NCBI GenBank assembly: GCA_030549335.1
Contig: CM060196.1
Coordinates: 18,620,501-18,684,500 of the forward strand
Length of the DNA stretch: 64,000 nucleotides
Direction: 5' to 3'
Source of the DNA: Pontederia crassipes
Lineage: Eukaryota > Streptophyta > Magnoliopsida > Commelinales > Pontederiaceae
Shown: positions 32,170 through 44,139 of the stretch, in pieces
How the letters are laid out: each line of letters starts with the position of its first letter
How positions within the stretch are numbered: the first letter of the stretch is position 1
Notes under the pieces: generated by a model
Databases searched by the model: none
Seen by the model: only the letters and a program-made list of their open reading frames with translations
What the model was told of the DNA's origin: nothing
Translations under genes and position numbers: made by a program

Positions 32170-35017
32170 TGTAATGCCCTGAAATTTCACCCTCCTGCTA
32201 CGTGATATTTTGGCTTATTTGGACGGGCGTTATCTACAATCTCTTCTTTTTTATCCTTTCTTATGTGAGATGCAGAAGCGAAACAACTATTCATCTATCT
32301 TTAATAGAGTGCGGAAGCAACTTGCCTTTCTAGCTATTCTTTTCTAATAGTCCTCTAAAGGTAATTTAACTTTACATCATATAACTATAGGAGTTCTAGT
32401 TGACTCAACTTCCATGTGCAAGCTTACATCACCATGAACGTTGTTGTTGTTGTCCATGCATCCATTCTTACATTTCGATTCAACTATCTGTGGAATTCAA
32501 ACACAGGGAAATAGAATTTTCATGAGTATAAATACTTAGTACATAAGACAATACAAATGGATATGAAAACTTAATAAAAATAGGCAACCTTTCAGTATGA
32601 GAAAACAACTCTATTTCTTTCTTTTCTCTTCTTTCTATTCTTTCACTTTTCTATTTTGTTTTCTTCTTTTCTTTTCTATTTTTTTCTTATCTTTTCTGTT
32701 ATGTTCTTTCTATTCTTACTCTTTTCATTCTGTTCTTTTTCGTTCTTTCAATTATGTTCTTTTTTGTTCTTTCGATTCTGTTATTTTTTATTCTTTTTTA
32801 TTCTTTCAATTCCCTTTTTTTTGTTCTTTACACTAATCTTTTACTTTAAATAATACTTAGGACATCTATATGTGTTGTCCTAATGCGAGCTCGACTTCTT
32901 TAATTATGGATCAAAATGGAACTTTCATGTGACTATAACTTTGGGTTAAGGTCTTCACATATTCACTCAAATAGTGCCGCAAGGATCTCCTTTTTTAAAA
33001 ACCGTCGTAGAGGGACCATACTCACCATATGTGATGTTGTCGTAGTGGAGCTATTAATATTCATCTGTTGGCCTTCTTTAAAATAGTCACATTAATACCC
33101 ACCTCATGACGTTGTAGTGGTAGGGCTATTAATACCCACTTTTTGGCCTATAACAATCAGTGCACATGAGGATTCCGTTTTACAACTTTTATCTTCTCCT
33201 ATTTAGCTATCTTTCTATTCAGTTCATCAAGTCACAATATAAGGGCAAACAAGTCATTTGACATCTATACAAAGTAATACAAAATCATATATGCAACTTG
33301 TGCAGAATCTGGGTCGGGCACGATCAAACCCAGGCCGGGTCTAGTCCGAACTCGGGCCAGGTCATGGGCGACTCAGGCCGGATTCTTTACTTCTCTCTTA
33401 AGCATTATTAACACAAGAGTAAAATAGTCATTGTACATCATAACAATTAAAATAAAATAACTTCTTTTCTATTCTATGTATTCGGGTCAGACTCGATCGT
33501 ATGGATATGTAAAATACAGGATTTCCAATCCTAGCAGGAAAAGGAGGGAAACGGATACTCAATTTAAAGTGAGTAAACAGACCCACTAGACTCAGTCCAC
33601 GCTCACCGAGACTCAAGTTGGGTCCTCGGTGTTGCGTTCTTCTCCTATTCCTAATAGAACTCAGGTCGGGTTCACTGACCTCGTCGTCACATAGGGTGAC
33701 GTCTACCTATTCGGGCCGAGTGTAATCACAATGTAGGCTATGCGACGCGACAAACCTGAGCTAGGTGTTGGACGCTCGGGCTGGGCTTCTTCGAATCCGG
33801 GTTGGGTACGAGAAAGGACTCCGTCAGGTTTACGATTTCACAACAAAACCCCCGGTCGGGTTCATGCTGCGCGGGCCGAGTTCCGACTATTGAAACTCCG
33901 ATGGTGTTTTCTGAGACTTTGGTCTATCATAACATTCAGTGCATTACTTCGTTTGACATAAAATCTATATGAAACTATTCATGTAACATAGGAGAACACA
34001 TACCACTCCTAACTCATCATCATCTTATATATTCCATTAAGAAATCGTATCAAAAAATGAATCCAAAATTTTACGTACATTAACTATTTCAGTGAAACCC
34101 GAAACTTGGGGCGCATTTTTCGGTAATATTTGGCGATGACTAACCATGAGGCCAGCATCCTTGGATAGAGGGTAGATTCGAGATTGGATGATCGGTTCCC
34201 GCTCACGTACAATGAGGAAGAAGAAAACGTAGCTCAAAAATGGAGAAAAAAACTCAAGTGGAGGAGGGGAGAAAGATGTGTTGGAGAAGACCTTTTAAGG
34301 TCCTATTTATATGGTAGTCTCCCAAGTGCTAATCTAATTAGAACTCCTATCCACATTTCTTATCTATAATTTATCTTTTATTTTCCACAAATTTTCTAAT
34401 TTAAATAATTAATTAATAATACTATTTCTTGATTTTCTGAATAAAAATAATATGTTATTTTATTTTATTTCCTAAATATTTTTATCCTTAAAACTTCTAA
34501 TTTCAACCTCATTAAGAGTCCTAATTCAATCATTCAACAAATTTTATCCCTAATCCTCTTCTAACTATATTTTCTTTATTTTATCTCTCCTTAAATATAT
34601 TTATTCCTAAATTTCAGAATCAAATAAATATTATCCTTATCTTATAATTTTTGGAATAAAATAATATTGTTTTATCTTCTAAATACTTTTGAACATAAAA
34701 CTTTTATCTTAACTCTCATTAGGATTTCTTTTATATCCTAAACTTTTAGTTAGATTCAAATTAAATTTTGAATCCCTAATCTCATTATAACTTCAACTCC
34801 TAATCTCATTAGAAATCATCTTTTCCTACCTCTTATATAATAAGACTCATATTCATATTCAAACTTTTCTTATCTTATCTTTTCCTCTTCTTTTATCCTC
34901 TCTCTGACTGACTTTTCTTTCTTTTCAATTTTTTCTTTCTTTAATAAAATCCTAAATTTTGGATTTATTTTAATTACTAAAATTAATTTTTAATTTGAAA
35001 AAAGTCAGGGTGTTACA
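32170..35017 (-). repeat. 5' LTR of the LARD-type element (full length)
   Basis: 2848 bp, TGTAATGCCCTG at the left and CAGGGTGTTACA at the right. Promoter signals are on the minus strand (TATAAATAGGA, 34311-34301). It contains a pyrimidine-rich tract (32610-32850) and a GC-rich region of CGGGTCGGG-type words (33300-33900). A related LTR lies at 61475-64000 in the opposite orientation. Confidence 0.87.
34301..34311 (-). promoter_or_regulatory. TATA box of the LARD 5' LTR
   Basis: TATAAATAGGA on the minus strand. The related LTR at 61.5 kb has CTATAAATAAG at the matching place (61931-61941), while the 3' LTR copy has lost this region. Confidence 0.6.
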
Positions 35018-35022
35018 TTTAT
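35018..35022. repeat. LARD target duplication TTTAT (right)
   Basis: Matches 20527-20531. Confidence 0.8.
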
Positions 35023-36888
35023 AATAAACATGTTTGGCATAAAATTTATACGACTCTTGTGTTATGAGCCTTAGTGTATGAACTTATTATAAATTTTGAT
35101 TTATTACACTATATCATTTGGCCACACATATACATTATGATTTGGGATGTATCATTTGAAAATTGTTGCATAATACAACTAATTGCTAAACTCTATGTTT
35201 ATACACATGTTTGAAATAAAGCATATCACTAAAGAGATCATTTTCAACTTTCTATATACATCTTCTATCAAAACTGATTTGTATGCTCATCTTTGTGAAA
35301 TACTTTGACATGAATCTTATTTTTTCATATTTCAAATTATCATGTGATGTAATGAAAGTTATTTCTCTCATTCATAATTTGAAACAATTATTATCATTTT
35401 AAAAAATATGGAGCATGTAAAAGATTAAACTTTGAATATCTTTTTAGTTTCATTTCTTGTCACCATTTTTATTATTATTTTGTGACAAAGGAAGAAAAAG
35501 AAAAATTGATTTTAATGAGTGCAAGCACAAATTTTATGGTAAAATGAAAAATTGGATATACGTGTGTGTCATAATTATTTGTGCTTTATACTTGTCTATT
35601 AGTTATCATAATTTGTGCATAAACTTATGATTATTGAAAAATCAACTTTTGGGCATATTTTGATATGTTAAACTTTGGAAATGCTTATGCTATTTATGAT
35701 GCTTATTTATTTGTCTTAGCATATGGACTCTTATGTTATGAAATTAATGTGCATAAACTTATATGGTCATAACTTGTTATAATTTGAGTATTCCTATGTC
35801 GTATGACATTTTACCATTAAATTTGGAATGATACTTAAATGATATCTCTCTTGAAAAAATGAAAATATATTTAGGATCTTTTGACTTGTGTAATAATATA
35901 TTTACATTTGAGATATTTATGTTATAACATGAAATATATCAATTATATGACTTATATAAGCATGGATTTACATTTTCATGATTTGCAAAGTCATTTTAGT
36001 ATCATATCTTAGTACAAATATTTTAAGCTTAAAATCTTCATGTTATAAAAATTAAACTATGACCCATCCTTCATAATGTTATCATTTTCTTTGGAAGAAA
36101 AGGGAAACAAATAAAGGACTAAAAGAAAAGAGAAAAAGAAAGAAAATTGATCATAATGATAGGGGGGATTGTTAAAAAATTTGAAATATTATTTCATCCA
36201 TCTACTTTGAATATGACCTTGTTATTCTTATTATCAAATTCTTGATTATTTTACATAATTCAATTTAAATTTGACATATCATGGTCTTAAAGTTTTATGC
36301 AATATTTTGATTTCTTATATAATTTTTTGAGACGTGTTATTCATAACCCCTAAATCAATTTGATTTCATGTTTGATCCTTATGAATCAGTCATGACCTTA
36401 GGAGAAGTTAGTTTTTCCTATCACATATATTATACATGAAACAATTTATAGATGTGATAAAAAAATAAAAATTATTTTCATCTCCTTTATGACACTTTAC
36501 ATATTGTATCTTATATGACAAAAGGAGGAAGGATAAAAAATTTAAGAAGATGACATGATTAAGAGGGAGTTACATATTGTGTCTCATATTGTTTTTATAT
36601 GCTTTATATGTAAACTACTTTTTTATGAAACAAAATGGAGAGAAATATGATAAGAACATAAGAGAAATTTATATAGGAGATATATATAACCCTTGATTTA
36701 TTATATAGACCTCATGAATATAACTCTATATGAAAAGTGCCTTGCAATTAAGACTTATATGCATATTCATAATTAATTGTAAGGAAAGCTTAGTTTTGGG
36801 GGAAGTAAAATTGACTTTAATATTTTTTACTTCCCAACTCATATACTTTTCATATTTCTGAATTTGTATTAATAAAAAAGGGGAAGAG
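35023..36888 (+). other. Copia-2 3' internal region with polypurine tracts
   Basis: Very AT-rich and non-coding. It contains purine blocks of the Sirevirus polypurine type: ATAGGGGGGATTG near 36158, TTTGGGGGAAG near 36795 and AAAAAAGGGGAAGAG immediately before the 3' LTR (36874-36888). The sequence shows no trace of pol. Confidence 0.6.
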
Positions 36889-37200
36889 TGTTGGAACAAA
36901 GTTTTAAAGTCCTATATAATTATATTTCAAAAGATTAGAATTATATACCGAAAAGGTTTAAATAAAAACGAGTTGCTTCAAGTATTAAACTTTCGATTAA
37001 TTATTGTCTATGTTCCATGAAATTTACATTAAGAGTAAATCAAAGTTGTAGAGAATTCTGTCATCTTTCTATAGAATAAAAAATCATCTCATTTAAATAC
37101 TTATATGAAAAGTTATGAATAAAAGAGTAAATGTCTAAAATATATTATTTAAATTGGACAAATCTTTTACCAGAGTCAAAATCAATATAACATGTCATTA
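36889..37200 (+). repeat. Truncated 3' LTR of Copia-2
   Basis: Starts TGTTGGAACAAAG and aligns with 7680-7990 of the 5' LTR; the match fades near 37200, so about 1 kb is missing. Confidence 0.78.
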
Positions 37201-38659
37201 TAATTATATTTTATCTTTAATAGGATCAGAATTCAATTTTTTTTTACTTTGGACTTGATTCTGACTCGAAATCGGTAGAATTTTTAAAACTCAGAACCCA
37301 TCTCGTACCCAGTATACATGGAACCAAGAATATTTTCGGAAAAAAAATGCGGTCCGGGTCAATCAGGTCACCGTCCTCGGCCTTGACCTTTTGGCCAAAA
37401 CTCTAGCAGTCGCTATATTAATTGGTTGAAAATAGTTGTTCATATTTGGGTAGTAGCCATAAATAATGTTATTAAAATGACTTGTTGCCTAAAATAGAAA
37501 ATGGAGTTCGACGGGAGTGACTCCTATAGAACCCTTTAAATTTCAGTGAAATGTGCAAAACCAGCCAAAAACTGGTCCAACGCACTAAACTAAAGAGAGT
37601 TTGTTTTCTTATGACTCTCTAATTATGAGTTTATTTTAATTTGACACTTGTAATAGGCGATTTGACGCATTATCGATGTAATTAATCGATAATTTATAAT
37701 ATTATATTTCAGTGTTAATTAGGTAAGTACTGATAAAATATTTAACAGTCAAAACAGATGGAGAAAAAAATTATCAAAATATTCATAAAAATTATTTCAT
37801 ATTTTAATAATATATTATTTAAATAAACAAAGAAAAAAATAAAAAATATGAATATATATAAAAAATATGAAGCAAAATTAAGAGTTATTTGTAAAAACTT
37901 TTAAATAATAAAAAAGATAAAGTCGAATGATATTTATTTATTAATAAATTATTTAAAATAAAAAGTTTAATTGAATGAATATTTTCGTGAAAATGCATTT
38001 CAATCAGTTGATAACTGTTATCTAGAATACAGTGAGGTGGTTACTAGAGCAATTAAAATTATCCGTAATCAATCGCAGTCAAACAAGATAATGTGGTGAG
38101 TCCTAAAACTTTTAAATAAAATAATCAATAATCTATCTACATTACCTCGTACCAAACGGTCATTCAGTTACAATTAAAATTCTATTAAATTATTTAACAC
38201 ATAAGTCATTTCGAATTATAACTTACTTCTTTATTATAATATAAATTTCTTAAAAATAGAAATCAATCAATACATACAAGAATGCTATTTTAAAATTATA
38301 ATACTTGTTATTTTAAAATTTATTAATTCTTAAATTAGAAAAGTCAAGGTAAAGATGTCCTTTTGTAATTATTAAAAAAACAAGCTATCAGAATTTTAAG
38401 TGAAACTTAAGGGAAGTACCTAAGTGTTAAAATGGCATTGTTTAGGCTTAAAATTTACAAGTTAAATTTTGAAAAAAATTATCCAAAGGACCATGGTTGC
38501 GTGGTATACATTAAAATTAATCCCCTCCTTTTTTAAGTCTACTATATCTATATATTTATTTATCTATGCATATATAGAATTGCATTATTTATCAAGATGA
38601 TCGTGATAAACACGTAAAAAATTATACATGTTGGATGAACCATTGCAAATTGTGAAGAT
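37201..38659. other. AT-rich intergenic DNA
   Basis: No gene, domain or repeat family recognised; long A/T runs only. Confidence 0.5.
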
Positions 38660-40082
38660 TCCATCGGAAAACAAAGTTTGCGATGAATTTTTCGAGGAGG
38701 CAACTCATGATAAAATGACTCGTCGTAAATATTTTTTCACGACTAAGATAAATCCGAAGTACCTACGGCTGGAACCGTGAGAAAGTTCTCACGGCTCTCA
38801 CCGTAGGAAAGTTCCTATGGCTAGAACCGTGGCAAATTTTGCCCATGGAAAGTTCCCACGGCTAGAGTCGTGGCAAAACTTTCTTGCGGCTCGGCCTGTG
38901 GGAAGTTCACATGGTTTTTCCAAAAAAATAAATAAATAAAATTTCTTAATAATTACTAATAATTCCTTGGTTATACAATTTCATAATTGTTTTTTAATAA
39001 ATGAATTATTTTCATATTTTTAATAAAATATTTTATACAATTTCTTCTAATTTTTGGGTTCTTGGTCGTCGTCGTGGCGTTGACCATGCATCATCTGACG
39101 CATCATTTTTTCATTTCATTATGTTATCATAGCTCATGTTCTTGCCAAACATCTTCTCGAACCTTTTGTTGGACTTCCAAAACGCCGGAGCATGAGCGGC
39201 AACGTTCTGTTGGTTGCAGGTCGCCATATCGTCAGTGGGAGCAAGACATGGCTGGAGCCGTAGGAACTTCCGACGGTCCTCATCCTGTCTGAAATTCCCA
39301 TGGCTATAGTCGTCGGAAGCCCTCATAATGTAATAATTAATCTCACATCCTTTTATATCATAATAATAATAGTATCATATATATATATATATATATATAT
39401 ATTAAATTTGTATTCTCGCGATTTTAACCGTGGAAACTTCCGGCCGTCAACTTCCCGTCTGAAATTTCCACGGTTATAGCCATAGAAAAGCCTCGTAATA
39501 TAATAACCAATCTTACATCCTTTAATATCATAATATGCATTATAACATAAAATATTATTTTTAATTCCCACGGAGTCAACCGTGAGAACTTTCAATGGTC
39601 CACTTCCCATTGAAAATTTCCACGGCTATAGCCGTCAGAAAGTCCTCATAATATAATAAGCAATCTTGCATCCTTTTATATCATAATATACATTATAATA
39701 TAAAATATTATTTTTTAATTCCCACGATTGCAGTCATGGGAACTTCCGACGACTGTGAAACCGTCAAAAGTTTCTACAGTCATAGCCGTCGTATATATCT
39801 TATAATAAATATTATACTTAGAGCTATATAATATAAAATAATTTTCTCTATTTCTCGCAGCTTGAGCCATGGGAACTTCCGACGGTTTCACAATCGTCGG
39901 AAGTTTCAACGGTCGTAGCCATCGAAACTTGCGACAGTTGGATAGCTATCGAAAGTTGTGACAATTAAAGTTGTGGAAAAAATTTGCGTCTCTATTTCCG
40001 AAGGATGTTGTTAAGCGTCACAAAATCTTTCGAAAATTGTGAGGTTGTGCAACCGTCAAAAATATTGATTTGTCTTGTAGTG
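38660..40082 (-). mobile_element. CACTA-3: short non-autonomous CACTA element
   Basis: The right end is GTCTTGTAGTG at 40082. Its inverse complement matches the left end of CACTA-4 (47467) over about 120 bp, including TTTTCGAA-GATTTGTGACG and TTCGGAAATA-AGACGCAAA. Subterminal repeats of the form CCGTGGGAACTTCC and CCGTCGGAAGTTTC fill 38750-38920 and 39240-39960. A tnpA-like C-terminal remnant is on the minus strand at 39180-39050 (RFEKMFGKNMSYDNIMK). The left end near 38660 is decayed (GGAAAACAAAGTTTGCGATGAA), so the boundary is approximate. Confidence 0.68.
39376..39403. repeat. (AT)n microsatellite in CACTA-3
   Basis: About 13 uninterrupted AT units. Confidence 0.9.
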
Positions 40083-40917
40083 AACAAAAATATGTATTTG
40101 GCATTCAAATAAAATAATATTTATAATATAAGTTGTCTTTTGATATATCTATACTGGTTTCAGGGGTAATTCGGCTAAGAAAATCTTGGTATAACACATT
40201 TTTCAAAACTTTTTATAATAAACAGCAGAAAACTAAAAAGCAAGAGGAAAGAGGAACCGAGTGGTCTTTGGTTCTCTACCTTGAGAAAGAAGTGGAAAAG
40301 TGAGAGGAAGCAGAGATATGACGAGAAGAGAATGGGGAAAAAATAAAGGATTCAAGGCAAAGAATAAAAACGGGAAAAAGGGAAACTTGTTTGAAGAAAA
40401 AAATGAGAGAAAATCGAAAAATAAAAAGAAGGTAAACTAAAATAATGATAGGATGATTATTGCAATGGTAGAGGGAAAAAAGGAATCATGAAAAAATGTG
40501 GAGAAAAAAATTAAAGAATGAGGACACAAACTAAAAAGCTTGCCGACTGAAAAATAAAGGAGATAAGAAAGAAACAAAAAATAAAGTTAAGTAAAAATAA
40601 TTTAAAACATAGAATCACTTTAGGAAAACAATTAAAGTTCAATACTTTCCTAAGTAGTAACAATTTTGACACAATATAAATAATGAGTTTACTACTAATT
40701 TATTATTGACATATTATTAAGTTAAGTATATTAGCATTATTATTCAAATTTATAATGGGATTGATTTTTTTATAGTGATATTACTAAAGTATACTAGTAT
40801 TATTATTCTAATTTTTTTTCAAGAAATTGTAGAAATGCCACGTGACATTCCATTGTTTTATTTACATATATAGATAGATTATTAAGTATCCTTTTATAAT
40901 GTTTAGTTTTATTATTT
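40083..40917. other. Intergenic DNA, purine-rich then AT-rich
   Basis: 40200-40600 is strongly A/G-biased (GAAAGAGGAA, AGAAGAGAATGG) without a frame; the remainder is AT-rich. Nothing recognisable. Confidence 0.5.
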
Positions 40918-41265
40918 CTGTTAATGTGGGCTGAGGCTTGGGACGCTCTTGCTAGTATCCGGAGATGTAGAGATGCGGGCCTGAAACGAGTTTGGCTAGA
41001 GGCGGACTCCACAGATCTTGTCGCTGTGATCAACAGGGAGTCGCGGTGCCCTTTGGAGAATTTGGATAATTATGCAAGAATTTTGGCAGATCATTCAAAA
41101 TTTTGACTACTTCAGATGTACTCATATTTATAGAGAAATTGCCTTGCCTGCTGACCATCTTGCTGTTAGAGGTAGAATGAATGTTTTTGACACTTTTTGG
41201 AATGAGACTCTATCTTCGAAGATTCTCAGCATGTTGTATTCGGACTCTTTGGGAGCTTTCATTAA
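40918..41265 (+). pseudogene. RNase H-like domain fragment (LINE type)
   Basis: The frame at 40924-41106 reads AEAWDALASIRRCRDAGL and VWLEADSTDLVAVIN, the RNase H fold (RVT_3) of plant LINE/non-LTR elements or their domesticated relatives. After a single-base shift near 41095 it continues in the next frame with HIYREIALPADHLAVRG, the typical end of the domain, then a stop at 41269. No reverse transcriptase or poly(A) tail nearby, so this is a 5'- and 3'-truncated relic. Confidence 0.72.
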
Positions 41266-41792
41266 TAGATAATAGTTATCTTTTGTTAAAAAAATTATTT
41301 ATGTTAATGTTATAAATGATATTTAGCTTTTAAAATGTCAACGTACTTAATTTAAGTATAAAAGTCAATTATATTTAACTAAAATTTTAAGTTTAGCTTT
41401 TCTGCATGTAAAATTAAAAAAAACATTAATAACCAAAAGTACATTTACAAAGTGACAATGGAAAAAGAAAAATATTGAGTAGTAGAAGAAACAGGGGGTT
41501 ATAGGGCACGAGCTTTGATAATATACATTAATTAATTTAGGGTTGGGTTTCGGTTCCTCGACCTCTAAGATATTCAAAGGTAATTTTCTAAATGTCTTCT
41601 ATCTTTATTCTCTTTGTCAATTCTATTCTTCAACTTTACTTTATAAACAAACTGTCCTTCAATTATTAACTTGTTTCACCAAATATTCTTCGATCAGTTA
41701 TAACCTATTACTCAATCATTTGACTCACATGGTAGACTATTTAGATATTAAATAATATTAAAATAATACTATAAGAATTTAAAAAAAAGGAG

Positions 41793-42039
41793 ACGTGCTC
41801 GACTCCTGATACATCTCCCTTCAGGCACTTGAGCGTCCGACTGCCACCAATGCTCAGGCGACCGGAAGGAGAGGGGGAGGGGCACTACCTCCCTCCTCCT
41901 CTCCGACGTTTTTAGCCTCCAGATTTCATCATTTGTGACTGCTTGTTGGACTTGGAGGCTGCTGATGCGGAAGTCAAGAGTGACACTAGAGGCCCGGTGC
42001 AGGCACTGATCTTAAGGTCAATGATGGAGGGGGAGCAGA
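41793..42039. other. GC-rich interior of the long-TIR element, left part
   Basis: Unlike the AT-rich TIRs, this part is GC-rich and gene-like in composition, with no intact frame. Together with 46394-46764 it is the pre-insertion interior; it might be a captured host gene fragment. Confidence 0.4.
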
Positions 42040-43952
42040 TGTAATATCCCAAATTTTAATCAGGGACAATCTGGACTTTTTGTCCAAACCTTCATAAACT
42101 CTTTTATATAAAGGCCTCAAATCCTCTTGTTGATCTTTTTTGCCAAATTTCTCACTTGGAGGCTAGGGCTTGAGGAAAAGAAGAACGAGGAGGAGGAAGA
42201 AGAAGAAAAAGAAGAGAAAGAAAGAGGAGAAATATCTAAAACCAATGTATGTAAAGTGGATCTAAATCACTCTCTCCTCTCTTATGTTCTTTCTATAATG
42301 GATTGAGAGCAAGATCACACACTGTTCTGATTGTGATTGAGGGTTCTTATTTATTGATTACATCCATGCATATATAGGTTTTCATGATTTGATCTATGCT
42401 ATGTGTAGACTTCCTGTTTCTCATATTGTTCATGATCTAGGGATGAACCCTAAATCTTAGAAATTCGTAGATTATTATTCAATGTTCTTTTAATCCTAGA
42501 ATGCTTAAGAAATGCATATGTTTTGATTTTAAATATTATGTATCATTTTTCCCAATTTCTGAATAAAAAATCATATAAAATTGAGCAAGTGGCAGAACTC
42601 CAGAGTTCTATTATGGCCGTGATGCACCCCATCACGTTCATAACAGAATGCTGGAAATCGGCCAAAAATCGGTTATCATGCCCATGATAAACTTTATCAT
42701 GACCGTGACAAAGTCAATCACGCTCGTGACGTTCCTTGTCATGCTCATGACAGAACGATATTTTTTTTCACGCTTCTGTCACGGTCGTGACGACGTGTTT
42801 CACAGTCGTGACCATTGTTGAAATTTTATATAGCATATTAAATGTTATTTTCAAGGTATTAATAGTATGTATTGATGCTTGATTATTGTATAAAAATCCA
42901 GATACACGCATATATATGTTTCCCACGTAACTAGGCTACAATATAGAGATTGAGCGATGTAATTATTTGTTTATTGAAAAGCATAATGAACTCAGTCGTG
43001 GATGATGTTACATGTCAATCCTCTATAGCCACTTATCGGATTTCACACAAAATGATCGTTACACACATCGGCAATAGTGTGTCATTTCGATGTCTCCCTC
43101 GAACGTTCAGAATGATCACTACAAATATCGGTAACAGTGTATGCATTCTGATGTCGCCTTAGGATGAGAGGGGAGCATTGTCTCGTAGGCCTAGCTAGCC
43201 TATTGAGAGAGCAACGACATAAATCTCAACTATCGGAAGATATAAATTTAATGAAAAGGCTAATGATCGATGGAATGGAAATGATGCCTTATGAAAGTGG
43301 AAGTCTGAAAGGGTTATAAAGCAACCATGAGAAAATTATGGAGGCAAATTGTTATGGTAAGTGTACACTTATGTGCCTATGGATTGAATTGATTATTGTG
43401 ATGTGCATGATGATAAAATGATGTTAAGGATTGACATGTAGAGCTTATGTTATGAACATGGCATTCATATTGTTTCCTTCTTTTATATGAAGATGATAAT
43501 GCATATGATGTAGTACCCTGTTTAGAATCATTTCATCGTATTGCATGATCTTTACATACTCTAACAAAAAAAACCTTTGCACCCTGGATTTGTGCAGATA
43601 CCCAATGATTGGATGGATGGTGACTCAGCTCATGACTAATAAGGTTGCACAGTAAGCGTCTAGGATTAATTAGAGTCATATGTCATTGAGTCTATTTGCC
43701 TAAGTTTTTGAAGATATTTTAATGATGACTATTAGATTTGTGTTTTCAATTCTATAACATTATTTTTTATGTTTTATTGAAGTTTTTCGCTATGTTTAAA
43801 AAGAGTTATTTTATCTTATCTCATTGGTTATGTTTTTCGCTATAATAGTTGAATATCATATATTATTATGATTATGTGATAGCGAACAGGCTAACACACC
43901 TTAATAACCTAGTTGTCCTTGGCATTTGGGGATGAAAATTCGGGATGTTATA
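42040..43952 (+). repeat. 5' LTR of the gypsy element
   Basis: TGTAATATCCC to GGGATGTTATA. TATA box TATATAAAGG at 42105-42114. 42600-42830 is an array of CACGGTCGTGAC-type palindromes and 43030-43160 a diverged tandem repeat of about 70 bp (ATGATC-TTACA-ACATCGG-AA-AGTGT). Confidence 0.85.
42105..42114 (+). promoter_or_regulatory. TATA box of the gypsy LTR
   Basis: TATATAAAGG, about 65 bp inside the LTR. Confidence 0.55.
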
Positions 43953-43955
43953 GTT

Positions 43956-43967
43956 TGGTATCAAAGC
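43956..43967 (+). other. Primer binding site of the gypsy element
   Basis: TGGTATCAAAGC, an initiator Met tRNA match with one change, three nucleotides after the LTR. Confidence 0.8.
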
Positions 43968-44139
43968 ATTCTTAGGATCTATGCTAAGTATGTTATAGAA
44001 TTGTTAAGTATCTAGGTCCATGTGCAATCGTCCAAAGTTATGGGTATGTAAGTATTGTGTCATTATATGTTTAAAATTAACCAGCTAATGTTAGTTGATT
44101 ATTGTTATGTGAAGGATGTAACACGGTGGTCCCTCAAAT

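Larger units (their letters stand above)
20532..35017 (-). mobile_element. LARD-type non-coding LTR retrotransposon, minus strand, split by Copia-1
   Basis: Flanked by the 5-bp duplication TTTAT (20527-20531 and 35018-35022). Read on the minus strand: 5' LTR 35017-32170; primer site TGGTATCAGAG at 32166-32156, three nucleotides after the LTR; a 600-bp internal region with no gene; a polypurine stretch TTTAAGAGGATAATAA just before the 3' LTR; and 3' LTR 21822-20532. The long LTR with a tiny non-coding interior fits a large retrotransposon derivative that relied on proteins from another element. Copia-1 inserted exactly at the internal/3' LTR junction. Confidence 0.85.
7680..37200 (+). mobile_element. 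Copia-2: old Sirevirus-like Copia element, pol-less and split by two insertions
   Basis: The 5' LTR (7680-8977) and a truncated 3' LTR (36889 to about 37200) share their first 300 bp with many substitutions. Between them remain a PBS-like site, a decayed gag with a zinc knuckle, and AT-rich internal sequence with polypurine tracts. No protease, integrase, reverse transcriptase or RNase H was found, so the element was non-autonomous or lost pol. The internal region is interrupted by the CACTA element (11346-20415) and the LARD-type element (20532-35017). The host pieces are 8978-11345, 20419-20526 and 35023-36888. Confidence 0.78.
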
